This document shows positions 9,830-22,907 of a DNA stretch of 64,000 bases, piece after piece. Each line of letters starts with the position of its first letter. The stretch's first letter is position 1. A program made the translations under genes and the position numbers. The notes under the pieces were generated by a model that did not search any database, was not told the DNA's origin, and was given only the letters and a program-made list of their open reading frames with translations. Source of the DNA: Lindgomyces ingoldianus (taxonomy: Eukaryota > Ascomycota > Dothideomycetes > Pleosporales > Lindgomycetaceae); assembly GCF_010093535.1 (NCBI RefSeq), contig NW_022985201.1, positions 310,623-374,622 on the forward strand, read 5' to 3'.

Positions 9830-11640
9830 CTTAGAGTATCTGCTTATTAGTTACTACTTTCTGCTATGTGTTTAATAATAAAGTTAAATTAAGCAAGTTC
9901 TATAGCTTATTATACATGCATTAGTAAAAGTTTTTTTATAGTAAGAAAAGTAACAAAGTTTACATAGTTAGTAAAAATTATAAATTAGCAGCTAAAGCTT
10001 TAAAGTTTAACCTTCTAGTTTCTGCATGCATTAACTATAGCTTTTAATTCTTTGTTAGAGATAGTATATTTTTGTTCTAATAGTGCAAATTTTGCTAAGT
10101 AATAGGCTACTAGGTGCTATTAGCTGTTTTTCTATTTTTAAGAAAGTGCTGCTTTTTCTGCTCTTAGAGAGGCGTTAGTGTGCACTTTTATTTCTAGCGT
10201 AGAGTTATACATTCTTAGAACAGGGTAGCTTATTATTATCTACTTTAGTTTTTAAAATGTGTTTTCTATTTCTAGTGTCTATTAGAATTTCTAAGTAGCT
10301 TTTTCTTTTAAGGTAGTGTCTATAAGAGGTAATGTAATTTTTAAGTAGTCTTTAATTATTCTTTATACATAGCTAGTAAGACCTAGAAATTTTTTAATTT
10401 CTATAATAGTTTCTAGTGTTAGCTATTTAAGTACCTTACTTACTTTAGTAGAGTCTATTTTTATTTCTTCTCTGTTAATAATAAACTTAAAGTAGTTAGT
10501 TTTTTATATGTTAAATTTATATTTTTCTAGTTATAGGTAGAGTCTGTATTTTTAAAGTTTGTCTAGCACTAGTTGCACTTTTGCTACGTAGTCTAGTTTG
10601 TCTCTTTTAGTGTATATAAGAATGTTATCTAGATATACTAGAATAGAGATGTCTAGATATAGGTTAAGTGCTGTATTAATTACTCTTTAGAAGGTTACTA
10701 AAGTGTTAGTAAGCCTAAATAGCATAATAAAAAGCTTATAAAAAGCCTATAGAGTTTTAAAGGCTGTTATTTATTTATGTTCTTTTTTTATTCTTATTTT
10801 ATTAAATCTGTCTTAGATGTTAAACTTTATAAAGTGTGTAGTTCTTTTTAATTAGTTTATAATATTCTAAATAATAGAAAAAAGAAACTAATCTTTTATA
10901 GTATTTTTATTAAGGGTTTAATAGTCTTAATAGACTTTAACCTTTCTGTTTTTTTTTTCTTATAAAGACTACTGCTAATGCTATAGAGCTTTTACTTTCT
11001 TAAATATAGCCTTTTACTAGCATATAGTCTACATATTCTTGTAGTGCTTCTTTCTAAGCTGCTGTAAAAGAGCGCAGCTTATGTGTTTTTAGCTAGGGAT
11101 TAGGTTTAAAGTTAATTACATAGTTCTAAAGTTAATGCAGAGGTAGTTTGCCTAGATCTTTAGGAGTTATAAACATGTCTTTATAGCTGTAGTATTTCTT
11201 TAGAAGTTTCTTTTTAGGTTCTTCTATAATTTAGTAGATTTCTACCTAGTCTAGATCTCTTTCTTTTTTAAATTTTTTAAAGAAGATTTCTTCTAGTTCT
11301 TTCTTTATTATGCAGATAGTATATGCTTTTAGTTCTTAGCAGGGGAACTTCTAAAGTTTATTTAGTTGTGTTTTCTGCATGTATTTAGACTTAGGTTATA
11401 TTAACATTATCTGCTAGTTAATACTAGGGTTATGTTTATAAAGCTAGTTATATTCTAATATAACTTAGTATTTTCCTTTAAGTAGTAGTATGCTAAATAA
11501 TATTTAGTTATTAGTTTCTTTAGCTTTTATAATTAATTTTTTAGTTTTAAGTTAAATTTTTTCTCTACTAAATTTAATTAATAATGCATTAGCTAGAGAT
11601 ACTTGAAAAAGGTTTTTCTTAATTTTAAAAAGGATCTTGT
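9830..11640 (-). pseudogene. Element A reverse transcriptase/RNase H, degraded
   Basis: Read on the minus strand from 11,600 down, the region shows the gypsy RT order. Y-L-D-N-I-L-I-Y-T-K lies near 10,610-10,636, where the catalytic Y-L-D-D has become Y-L-D-N (GAT to AAT), followed by K-F-L-G-L-T-S-Y and I-K-D-Y-L-K-I-T-L of the RT/RNase H junction. Many TAG and TAA stops. The region is cut at 11,640 by B1 and at 9,829 by K. Confidence 0.75.
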
Positions 11641-12229
11641 TGTTACAATCCTTGCTTCGTGGAAGCACTCAGGTCTTATGATATTCCTATAGGGGGGTAG
11701 GACAGATGGTAGGGGCCAACAGCAGGGTGTACAGTCCTGCGTGTAGGCTAATAGGCTACTAGAGGGAAGTAGAGTGACTAGATTGTGGTTTGCTCTTAAT
11801 GCAGCAGTAGAGAGGCTAGGTTAAACAGTCCTATTAGACAGAGTTAGAGGTATATATAGTGCAAGATATATAAATAGTATTACAGCTCTTTAGAAAGCTG
11901 CATGCTACTTAGTCTATATAAAAAATAAACTAAACATTAAACACACCTTTTAAAAGTTGTTTAATGTAAGGACTATATACATATTTAAAGAGTGCTAAGG
12001 TAAGTAAGACAAGTTTATGTAAGCCTACTAAGAAGAACTCCCTAAGCTCTCTTAGACTTATAGGACTTGTAGCCTGTCTTCTTACTAGATAACACACTCT
12101 TCTATTACTGCAGGCAGTAGTGCTGCTTCTGTGTCCTCTAACTAGTCTATAAGCAAGCCCTGTCCTAATTCAGCTAGATTATAGAGCACTGCTAGGGGAG
12201 TTACGCTAGTCTAACTGTAGACTGTAACA
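11641..12229 (-). repeat. 3' LTR of B1 (left)
   Basis: 589 bp; partner of 18,744-19,332. The first 20 bases are TGTTACAATCCTTGCTTCGT. The internal polypurine tract follows at 12,230-12,250, read on the minus strand. Confidence 0.9.
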
Positions 12230-12484
12230 CGCTGCCCCTCCTCTCTAGCATTGTCCTTGCTGCTCTGCTTACACAACTGTGTTAGTAAAAGTTTATTTAT
12301 AAAGTAGGCACCTGCCTACTAAAAGGCATCTTTAACATTTATTTTTTTAAACTAAATAGCTTACTAGTCTTGTTTATTTTATTATCCTTACACTACTCTT
12401 TGTTTTAATTCTTTTTATTAAATAAAAATAAGACTCTACAGCACTTACTAGTTATTAAAGTTACTTTATATACTAACTTTATCC

Positions 12485-12920
12485 TTAGATAAATGCATTA
12501 AGTGTGTAAAAAAAAATAGCAGGTGTAATACTTTTGTCTTAAACACTATATAAAATTATTTAAAGAAAAAAAGAGAGGTGCTTCTTTAGAATGCTGCTAC
12601 AGCAAGGGTTTATAAGTAAGAGCTTAGTAAAGAAATATTACACTAGGTCTAGAAGATTCTAGAGGCAACAGCTAGGAAGCGTTCTAAATAGAATTATATT
12701 TAAAGATTACTAGATCTGCTAGAGGCTTAACATGTAAAGTACTTAAAAGAGAACCTTTTTTTCTTAGATAAGATAAAAGCTTTTAAGGCTAAAGTAAAGA
12801 GTTATTCTCTTTTACAGCTTTTATTAGCTAGGACTTGTCTCTAAAGGCTGCTGCTATCTAGTAATAACATAGCTGTTCCTTTTAATATAGGTGCCTTATT
12901 GCCTAGCTAGTTTCTCTTAG
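12485..12920 (+). pseudogene. Antisense C-x2-C-x6-C ORF of B1 (broken)
   Basis: Plus-strand frame opposite to pol, just inside the 3' LTR. It starts L-D-K-C-I-K-C-V-K-K-N-S-R-C-N-T-F, with all three cysteines kept. A lysine/glutamate-rich helical region interrupted by stops follows, then a serine/leucine-rich region. Homologous by position and motif to the frames in A, B2 and J. Function unknown. Confidence 0.6.
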
Positions 12921-15900
12921 ATAAGCCTAGAGGTACCTTTGTACTAACAGCTGCGCGTTCTGCAAATTCTTAGCTAGTTCTTATATGTTTTTACTAGTAA
13001 GCTACTTTTTTTATTTTACTAAAAAAATAATTTTATTTTTTTAATTACTAATAATATGTTTAACTTTATACTTTATTTCTTTATCTTCTTATTTTTATAT
13101 AAATAAAGGAATCTCTTTAAGTGCCTTCTCTAATCTAGAGATATAGAACTATAGGTGTATCTTTATGTGTAGAGGAAGCTTAAGTTTACAATTATCTTAT
13201 TAAGTCTGTAGGACTTTATATAGCCTTATTTTTTTTTCCTGCTAGCTTCCTAAAGGGTCTAGATATCTTAAGATTCTTAGTGTTAAAATATATGTAGTCT
13301 TTTAGGTAGATCTCTAGTCCTAGTTATTATAATTTATTTATATATTTTTCTATTATTTCTTAGCTAGATCTAGCTTTAATTACTAACTTTTTATATATAT
13401 TTTATAGATTTAATAACTAGTCTATTAATTTCTAAAGGTTTATAAGTTAATTTCCTTATAGCATAAAGTATAGGTTATAACTAAAGTTAGCCCTATATAG
13501 TGTTTCTTTTGTTGTGGCTAATTCTACTGCGTTAATAGCTAGCTATGCTATTAGAAGCCACTCTGCTTAATTATGCTAGGTGTAAGAGACATACTTTCTT
13601 AGGTATTTTTTTACTTTAGCATTTACTCTTTTAGTTTAACTGTCTGTCTATAGATAGTATATAGTAGATAGCTTATACGTTATGCTAAGGTGTTGCATAG
13701 CTACTTTTTAAAATCTGCTAGTAAATAGTTTATCTTAGTTAGAGATAATAATTTTAAAGCATCTATATACTAATATAACATTTTGTTTAAGTTTATAGAT
13801 AAACTTCTTTACTATTATTATTTTTTTTTAATAGCTAGGTATGTAGATATTTAGTAGTTTTATTAAAAGCAACTATAATTATATTACACATTCTTTCTAT
13901 TCCTAGTTTCTTTAATAAGAAAAGTCTTATAATAAAGTCTATTATAATTATTATTTATAGCTGCTTTAGAGCTTCTATTAGTTATAAGTATCTATAGGCC
14001 TTATACCTTTATAGGTTGTTTCTATTGCAGGTATTGCATCCTCTAAGCACCTTAGTGCACAATTGCTTTACCTTTAGTATATGTTATAGTATAGCAGCCC
14101 TTAACTTCTTTTAAAGGGTGCCTATTCCTAGGTGTTTAAACATTAGAGACTTATAACATTTACAGATTAAGTTTTTTTATCTTTACTTATTTACTATAAG
14201 CATGCAGAATTCTTTTATAGGCTAAGGCCTATTATAAAGCTATCTTTTATTAGTTTTTTTAAAAAAGGTAAACTTTTTAGTTTTTTTTTTCTTTTTTATT
14301 AAAGTAATCTAGTCTTTAGCTAAGAGTGTTAGCCTGCTAGTTTTATGTTCCTAGTACATGCTTAATAATATAGTTAAATTACATGAGCTTTATTACTTAT
14401 TTTACATGCATTAGTAAAAGTTTTTTTATAGTTAAAAACATAACTAAGTTTACATAGTCTATTATAATGTAAAAAGGTTTTGCTATTTTATGTAACTCTA
14501 TAGCCTATACCTTTACTGTGTTTAGTATAGCTTTTAGCTCTTTATTAGGTATGCTATAGCTAGCTTTAGGTCCTAAGAACTTAGCTAAGTAATACGCTAC
14601 TAGGTGCTATCTTCTGTCCTTCTGTTTTTAGTAAAACACTGCTCTACTAGCTTCTAAGAATGCGTCTATGTGGATTTTAGTATCTAGTTATAGGTTATAC
14701 ATTCTTAGCACTAGTTTAGCTGTTATAGCTTATTTTAGCGCTATAAATGCTTTATTTATTTATAAAGTTTAAACAAACTTTGCTATTACCTGTTTCTTAG
14801 TAGTAGCGTTTGTCAAGGGTATAGTAATTTTTAAGTAGTTTTTAATTATTTATCTAACATATCTTAATAGTCTAAGGAATCCCTTAACTTCTTTAACTAT
14901 TGTAGGTTCTAGCTATTTAAGTACCTTCTATATCTTAGTTAGGTTAATCTTTATTTTCTTACTATTAATTATAGATTTTAAATATTCTGTCTTAGTAACA
15001 TAGAATTTATACTTAGAGAGCTGCAGGTAAAGTCTATACTTCTTTAGCTTTTCTAAGACTTTTTGTACCTTTTGTACATAGTCTTCTAGGCTATCTTTTA
15101 AGTAGATAAGGACGTTATCTAGGTATACTAAAGTAAAGACGTTAAGATACAGATTAAGAGCTATGTTAATAACTTACTAGAATGTTACTAAGGCATTTAT
15201 TAAGCTAAATAGCATTACTAATAGTTTATAAAGTCTTTACAGAGTTTTAAATGCTATAAGCTACTTATCTTCTTTTTTTATTTTTATCTTATTAAATCTA
15301 TTTTATATGTTAAACTTTATAAAGTATTAAGTTCCTTTTAGTTAATTTATAATGTCTTATATAATTAGTAAGAGGAACTAGTCTTAGATTATGTTATTAT
15401 TTAGAGTTCTATAATCTTAATAAACATAGATTTTTTCTTTTTTTTTTTTTACAAAAACTACTGCTAAAGCAACTAAGCTATAGCTTTTTTAAATATAGCC
15501 TTATACTAGCATTTAGTTAATGTATTTTTGCAAAGCTTTTTTTTGCGTTCTTATTAGAGGGCAAAGCCTGTAGGTTTTTAGATTATAATCTTTTATTAAA
15601 TTAATTATGTAGTCCTAGGGTTAATGTAGGGGTAATTCTTTTAGATTAGCAGGTGTCTTAAACATATTCTTGTAGTTCTTATATTTAGTAGAGATGCTTT
15701 CTTCTTCTTAAATTCTAAAAATCCTAATTTAATTTACATCTTTATTAGTCTTAATTTTTTTATAAGAAACTTTTTTAAGCTTTTTTTTTATTATTCTTAT
15801 TATTTAAGCTTTAGGTTCTTAGTAGAAGAACTTCTAAAGTTTTCTTTTCTTAGAGTAGTAACTACTACCCTGCTTTACTTATTTATAGACTAAACATTAG

Positions 15901-18743
15901 TTGTTATAGCATGCTAACTAGGTTATATATATGTAATCTTTAAAAGTTTTTATAGTTATTATTCTCTAGTTAATTGCAAAGTTATGCTTTCTAAGCTAAT
16001 TATACCCTAGAATTATGTTATACCTGCCCTTTAGTAGAAGTATGTTTATAGATCTCTAATCTTTTATATTTAAGGTCTTAAGGTTTTTCTTATATATTTT
16101 TAAGTTAATCTATCCCTTACTATATTCTATTAAAAATGTGTTAGCTAGGGTTACCTTAAACAGGTCTGTTTTAATTTAGAATAAAATGTTTTACTATTCT
16201 ACCTAGTCTTTGTCTACTGTAGTAAAGGTGCATCTGCTGTCTACTGCAGTAAAGGTGCATCTGCTGTCTATAAAGGCCAGCCCTAACTGTCCTTTATATG
16301 TAAAGGCAGTAGTTAGGATATGTCCTGCCTCTTGTCCTACTGCAACTAGAGTTAATATATTATAAAGAACTTCTTTATTTAGAAGGGGATATAAGTTAAT
16401 GTCTTATAAATTATTATTAAATTTATTCCTTCTTTTCTTATAAGTCTAGTAGTCTCTATTACAGTAGTTAGGTGCTTTACATTTATAATTTTTTATAAAG
16501 TAATAAGTTGTTAGATAATCTTCTTTTCTTACTACCTTCTACTAAAAGTAATAAAATTTATAATTATTTTGTTTCTTACAGCTTACCTATTTCTTCTACT
16601 TGTAGAGGGAGGCTGTCTAATAGGTATAGCAATTTGTAACTTTACAGGCTAAAGCTGTTCCCTGCTATAGGCATCTATTATAGTTCTTTTTCTATGTAGG
16701 CTACTATTCTGCTTAATGTTTATTATTCTAGTGCTTAACACAGTAGCGTTGTGTGCACTAGTACTAAGAGTATAAGCAATTATTAGGCCTATGTAAGGTG
16801 TTAAGAGGGCTCTTTTAAGTCTACTAAGGGTATTCTTGCGTTTATACTATCTGTACAGAGTGTTCTTTTTATTAGTAGTTGTTAGTGCTATAAGTGTTAT
16901 TTCTACAAAGTACACACTAGCTGTAGCTCTGTTATGTTACTAAAGCCTTTCTGCTAATTATAAGGCTTAGAAGTAGTGTCTTAGGTTTTCTAAGTACTAG
17001 CTTTAGAACTTTAAACCTAGTAGGTTTACCTAGTCCTTCTAGTTTCTAGTCTTAGATCTTAATAAAGAACTGCTATTATTTTTTATTATCTATAATATTA
17101 TATTTAACTTTAGCTACTTATTATATTATGTTAAAGGTAAAGTAATTATTACTAATATTTATCTAGTAGAGCATAACTATATAATAGCTTAAGTAGTTAT
17201 GCTATAGGCTACACTTCTAGCATTTACATTCCTAGAATTGCTAGAAGAGTTTCCTTACTAAAGTGCTAGGGGTTTAGTCTTAGAAAGAAACCTATTTCTC
17301 TCTTTTTTAAACATTTATAATGTATCTTTAAATTTAAGTTTCTTCTTTATATTTGTTAAGAATTATAAGGTCTTATAATACTATATCTAAGCTGCTAAAG
17401 TCTTAAATAGCTACTTTCTAATATGCTTTAAGATAGTTATTTAAAGAATAGTTTTCTCTATATTACTAGTAAAGTCTATTGTCTAGTCTTTCTAATATTT
17501 TTTTATCTATAAGGCTGTATTTAGCAGTAATAGCTTTTATTATTATAGTAGTATTTTTATTTTCTCTTTTCTAGAAGTTTAGGTAATTTTAGTAGAAATG
17601 TCTTACTTTTCTATAGTTTAGGCAGGCCTTGTCCTTTAACTACTTTTGTTATTTCTTTGTTAGAGGCGGCTTATTACGTTCTAAAACTTAGTTCTTTTTT
17701 AAAGAGAGCTTTATATATACTTTACATAACTAAGGTTTATTAGTTTTTTATTATATTATAAAAGCTTTTTTTTTAGGAACAAACTTTAGTTTTTAAAGAG
17801 TTCTTTTTTATTTTTTTTCTCTTTTACACTTCTTATAACAGTTGTTATAAGTTATTACTTATATAATAAAGTTTTTAAAAGTAGTTAGCTTATTACTATA
17901 CATAAATTTATTTTTTACTATTTTACTTAGTCTGTTATAGAACATGCAACAGAGAGCTTTTTAGTGTGTCTATCTGCAGATAGCTAATTGTTCTCTAAAG
18001 CGTGCTGCGTAGTTCTAGACTAGGCTATTACTTTATTTTATAGTGTTTAATTTATTAGCTGTAATTTTCTTTTTATTTAAGGTCTTATAAATAGCTGTTA
18101 GGGCTTCTTTAAAATTTTTAATACTGCTAAACATCTTTTCTATTTCTAAAGTAAGAGCTGCGCTGTTAGCCCTAAAGTCTATCTAATTATCTGCGTAGGG
18201 TTAGAACTAGATTGCAGGAGGGCCTTCTAGGTGTAGTTCTATCTAAGATATTATTTCTGTGTTAGTCTAAAATGCTTCTTTATTATATTGCATGTAAAAG
18301 TAACATCTTATAAAGAATAAGTAAAAGTTCTTTAGTAATTCTTTAAAAAGCTTTAAAAAGGCTAGCCTTAAAGTCTTCTTAGTAGTAATGCTTACTTTTT
18401 TAGTTAAAATGTTTTATATCTTTGCTAGCTCTACTTATAGTTTATGTATTTAATAGGTATAACTAGTAGCCTTTTAGAGGCTTATAAGTTTTAAGAGGTT
18501 TTATAATTTTATTACTTTTTAGTAAAAGCTTATAACTTTTTATTAAAGGTTTACTAGTTTACTAATTTCTTTACTAATCTACTAGAGTTTCTTAATGTTG
18601 TTCTAGATTGTATTAATCTGTTCTACTAGAATAGCTTTACTTTAGGTAAAAACTTCTGTAGATCCTAACAGAGCTGCATAAGCTATATTAGAATCTAAAT
18701 TATGTTAAGAGGTATCTATACTTTTTAAAGAGGTAGTGTTTAA
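12921..18743 (-). pseudogene. B1 gag-pol, degraded
   Basis: Minus-strand gag, protease, RT, RNase H and integrase regions in gypsy order. Integrase core I-D-F-I near 13,960. RT Y-L-D-N near 15,112-15,130. Protease active site D-S-R-C-T-F-T near 16,230-16,270, carrying a 27-bp tandem duplication. Gag lies to the right of 16,700. Stops are mostly TAG and TAA in place of CAG, CAA and TGG. No intact domain remains. Confidence 0.75.
16211..16264 (-). repeat. 27-bp tandem duplication in the B1 protease active site
   Basis: Units 16,211-16,237 and 16,238-16,264 differ at one base. Each encodes nine residues containing D-S-R-C-T-F-T on the minus strand, so the active-site loop is present twice in frame. 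The corresponding site of A (19,379-19,400) has one copy. Confidence 0.75.
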
Positions 18744-19332
18744 TGTTATAATCCTTGCTTTGTAAAAGCACTTAGGTCTTATAATATTCCTATAGGGGGG
18801 TAGGACAGATAGTAGGGGCTAACAGCAGGGTGTACAGTCCTGCGTGTAGGCTAATAGGCTACTAGAGGGAAGTAGAGTGACTAGATTATAGTTTACCCTT
18901 AATGCAGCAGTAGAAAGGCTAGGTTAAACAGTCTTGTTAAACAGGGTTAGAGGTATATATAGTGCAAGATATATAAATAGTATTACAGCTCTTTAGAAAG
19001 CTGTATGCTACTTAGTCTATGTAAAAAATAAACTAAACATTAAACACACCTTTTAAAAGTTATTTAATATAGAGACTATATACATGTTTAGAAAGTGCTA
19101 AGGCAAGTAAGATAAGTTTATATAAGCCTGCTAAGGAGAACTCCCTAAGCTCTTTTAGACTTGTAGGACTTGTAGCCTGTCTTCTTACTAGACAACGCAC
19201 TCTTCTATTACCGCAGGCAGTGGTGCTGCTTCTATGTCCTCCGACTAGTCCATAAGCGAGCCCTGTCCCAATTCAGCTAGATTGTGGAGCACTGCCGGAG
19301 GAGTTACGCTAGTCTAACTGTAGACTGTAACA
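18744..19332 (-). repeat. 5' LTR of B1 (right)
   Basis: 589 bp partner of 11,641-12,229, followed by the right target duplication CTTGT. Its last 140 bases keep CCGAC, TCC and CCGGAG that are mutated in the left copy, so the two LTRs were damaged unequally. Confidence 0.9.
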
Positions 19333-19337
19333 CTTGT

Positions 19338-19519
19338 TTTAGTTAACCTAGGTAGAGTTAATTACTGTAAACATGCATTTGCTGTCTATTAGCGCAAGGC
19401 CTTTCTATTTACAGCCTATGCAACTTAAGGTAATCTTAGCTGTTAAGCTTCTTTTAGGTTTTTATTCTACTGCAATTAAAACTTTTATGTTATAGTAGAC
19501 TTTATTATAATTTATGCTA
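19338..19519 (-). pseudogene. Element A protease fragment
   Basis: The minus strand reads L-I-D-S-K-C-M-F-T-V-I-N at 19,370-19,400, the remnant of a gypsy aspartic-protease active site (D-S-G in intact enzymes). It lies between B1 and palindrome C2. Confidence 0.6.
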
Positions 19520-20618
19520 ACGTACTTCATGGGCAAGTTGCTTACACACCTAAGTTGCTTACTTTTGCTAAGACCCTACTAAACCACTCTTCCTACACTA
19601 ATGCATTCCCCACAACACTACTTAGACGCGCTAAAAGAATGTTAGATATAGCTTACACTCTAAGCTTTTAAATAAAACATAAAACTCTTAAAGAAATGTG
19701 CTATAGCTATGTGCAAAGTCTTATAAAAGACAATAAATAACTACAGCGCTAGACAACCTTTATAAGCTAATTCTACAGCTAAATTACAAAGGCTAAGTAA
19801 TAAAAAAAAGCAGGTAATTATTAAGACTATACTTAAGCTATATGCGCAAGAAATTTCCCCTTAGATAGCATTTATAGCTAATATAGCTAATTCTTTACAC
19901 GCTAAGCGTAATCTAGGCTATGTTTATATAAACTAGCCTAGTACGTTTATAAAGTGTTATTTAGAGCTTAAAGTAAAGTTTTAAGCATAAGTATAGTTAA
20001 AAGATATCTAGCTAATTATAAACCTTATCTTGCTAAAGTTGTACGTGTTATTATCCTAGATGCTATACTTAGCTTTAATATTCTTTATAAGGCTAAACCT
20101 GCCCTAAATTACTTTAGGACTCTTATAAAGAGCTCTCTTATAGTTATACTTACGCTTAAATGTTACTTTAAGCTCTAAATAACGCTTTACAAACATACTA
20201 GGCTAGTTTATGTAAACATAGCCTAGATTACGCTTAGCGCGCAAAGAATTAGCTATATTAGCTATAAATGCTATCTAAGAGGAAATTCCTTATGTATATA
20301 GCTTAAGTATAGTCTTAATAATTACCTGCTTTTTTTATTGCCTAGCCTTTATAATTTAGCTGTAGAATTAGCTTGTAAAGGTTATCTAGCGCTGTAGTTA
20401 TTTATTATCTTTTATAAGACCTTGCACATAGCTACAGCATATTTCTTTAAGAGTTTTATGTCTTATTTAAAAGCTTAGAGTGTAAGCTGTATCTAATGTT
20501 CTTTTAGCGCGTCTAAGTAGTGTTGTGGGGAATGCATTAGTGTAGGAAGAGTAGTTTAGTAGGGTCTTAGCAAAAGTAAGTAACTTAGGTGTGTGAGCAA
20601 CTTGCCTATAAAGTACGT
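19520..20618. mobile_element. Palindromic pogo-derived element C2
   Basis: 1,099 bp, same family as C1, flanked by TA (19,518-19,519 and 20,619-20,620). It has the same long inverted arms and junctions, but the unique spacer is in the opposite orientation to that of C1, as expected for a mobile unit inserted the other way round. Inserted into element A. Confidence 0.88.
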
Positions 20619-20620
20619 TA

Positions 20621-22907
20621 ACATTATTCTTTACAACGCTTAGAAGGCTATGTATTTATTTACTTACTATATTAGACATAACTTTAAATTCTTAGTAATT
20701 TTTTACTGTGTAGTTTTCTACTAAGCGTAAGCAGTTAATGCTTTCTACCTTATAGTAGTATAAAAGTTAGTTATTCTGTTAATTAGCTTTTTATTAGAAA
20801 TAATAAAAGGCATAGTTAGAAGTGTTTTTGCATTTAGTCTATAGCTTTTTTTTATAGGGTGGACCTGTGCTGTAGTGCTAACAGTTTAGCATTTTGCATG
20901 TTGTAGCTAGTCTTGTTAGGGTATCTATAAATCTTTTACTTTCTTATGCGCCTATTAGCCACTAGCCTGCTTAGTGCTTAGTTAGCGAGTGTTAAGTGCA
21001 GTATTTATTTGTACAGAGGTACTAGGTGTATAGACATTATTTAAGATTAGTGCAGATAAGTATAAGTTATATTTAGGCCTATTAGGGATATTTCTTTGTC
21101 TAAATTATCTATAAAGGATAGTTCTTGTATTTGTAATAATAAGTGTTGTATTTTTTACTTCTGCATAGAATATAATACTTGTAGATTTGTTGTTGCTCTA
21201 GCTCTTTTCTTGTTACTGCTAGCGCTAGAGGTAGAGTGTTTAGCTGTTTCTTTAATAGGGCTAGAGTTTATAGAGGTGTTAGGTGCTAGTTAGAACCCTT
21301 CTTTTTTACTAGTATTTTTTTAAAAAAGTTCTGTGATTTTTTTTTATTTAGTATATTATAGTAGACTATAGCAATTTTTCTTATAACCTTATAAGTGTTA
21401 TAGTTATTATTAAGGGTTACTTTATAAAGTCTTATTCTGTAAAGGTTATAGTTATAGAGTTCTTTACATTTCTAGCAGTTTTCTTGCTTAAACTATTATT
21501 TAAGTTTCTTTAGTAAGACGCCTAGTTTACTTTATTTAAAAGGGTAATGTTTTTCTTCTCTTTTTATGTTTTTAACATAGTTAGCTACTTGCGTTAGATG
21601 CTGCTATTCTTCTAGAACTACAGCTTGTTTAATTGCCCTAGAGATACTATCTTCTTTTTAGACTTCTACCTTCTAATAGTCTACTAGACAGTTAGAAGAT
21701 TTGTAGTTAGCTCTACATCTCTAGCAGAGTTGTTTGTTAAGCCTGTTATGTATTTCTTTATATGTTAGGCCTCTGTTAATGTACATAGCTTTTATAGTTA
21801 ACCTACTATTTTTATTTTTTAGTTGTTTAAAGTCTAGACATTTCTAATAAAAGTAGCCTACTTTTTTACAGTTAAGGTATGCCTTTTTTTTAAGCTATTT
21901 TTTATTTTTTATTTAAGAGTGGCCTTACACTTTTAAAGGGACTGCTTTTTTTCTTTAAAAAGCTACACATGTGCTTAGCGTAACTAAGGTCTATAAGATT
22001 ACTATTAAACCTTAGAGTTTCCTTCTTCTTTTAAAACTAGTTAGGTTTTAGAGTTGTTACACCTATCTTTTTCTTTTTATGTTGCTTAGCATGTCTTTTA
22101 TTATAAGTAAGTGCTTTTATAACATAATCCTTAAAGCTCTTAGGCTTTCTTATGTAAGTAAATTTGTTTTTAATTATATCTAAGAGCTTATTATAAAACA
22201 TTTATTTTATTACTTTTTTGTTAGTTTATCTGCAAATAGCTAGCATTTCTCTAAAGTAGGCTGCGTAGTGTTAGACAGAGCTGCTCTCTTGCTAGAGGGA
22301 GTTTATCTTGTTAACTACTTATTTTTTTAGTTAACTAGCCTATAAATTATAGTAAAGGCTGCTTTAAAAGAGTTAAAATTTTTAAAATTTTTCTATATTT
22401 CTAGTAATAGTAGCTTACTATTTGCCTAGTAGTTTATCTAATTGTTAGTGTAAAGTTAGAACTATATAGCAAGCAATTCTTCTAAGTGTAGGCTTATCTA
22501 TAAAATTATTTCTTTATTAGTTTTAAAGGCGCCTTTATTATATTACATGTAAAGGTAGCACTTTATAAAAAAAGGTTTTAAGTCTTTAGCAGAGCTATTA
22601 AATACCTTAGGGGGTGCTAAGTGTAGAGTCTTTTTTAACTTAATACTAGTTTTTTTCTGTGTAATGTTTCTAAGGTTAGCTACTTCTAGCTAGAGGGCCT
22701 GTAGCTAGTAAGTATTTAAAGGCCCTTATTATGCTTATTACTAGAGGTGTTGCTTAAGCTGTTTTAACTTATTACAAAGATATAGTATCTGCTAATTCTG
22801 CGCCTTTTTAGTTGCTATAAGGGTCTAGCTAGTGCTAGCAGCTAAGGCACCTGTTATGCTAATGTCTAAGGTGGTAGTAGCTATACTTTATAGGTAGTAG
22901 TAATTAC
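20621..22907 (-). pseudogene. Element A gag region, degraded
   Basis: Minus-strand reading from 22,900 shows a gag-like capsid frame with K-D-L-K-P-F and L-H-L-E-E-L near 22,480-22,620 and Y-A-A-Y-F near 22,260. This matches the order of fungal gypsy gag proteins. RIP stops throughout. Nothing else recognised. Confidence 0.65.

Larger units (their letters stand above)
11641..19332 (-). mobile_element. Ty3/gypsy LTR retrotransposon B1, nested in A
   Basis: LTRs 11,641-12,229 and 18,744-19,332, TGTTA...TAACA, with target duplication CTTGT at 11,636-11,640 and 19,333-19,337; total 7,692 bp. Minus orientation: a purine tract (AGAGAGGAGGGGCAG on the minus strand) abuts the left LTR. Gag lies on the right, protease at about 16,210-16,290, RT with Y-L-D-N near 15,112-15,130, and integrase (I-D-F-I and a H/C zinc-binding remnant) near 13,900-14,060. 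Its LTRs share TGTACAGTC, AGATTGTGGTTTG and GTGCAAGATATATAA blocks with those of A, so the two are related families. All frames are RIP broken. Confidence 0.9.

Noticed and set aside
21096..21293. 65-codon plus-strand frame in element A
   Set aside because: Lies antisense within degraded gag; hydrophobic run reflects T-rich RIP DNA.
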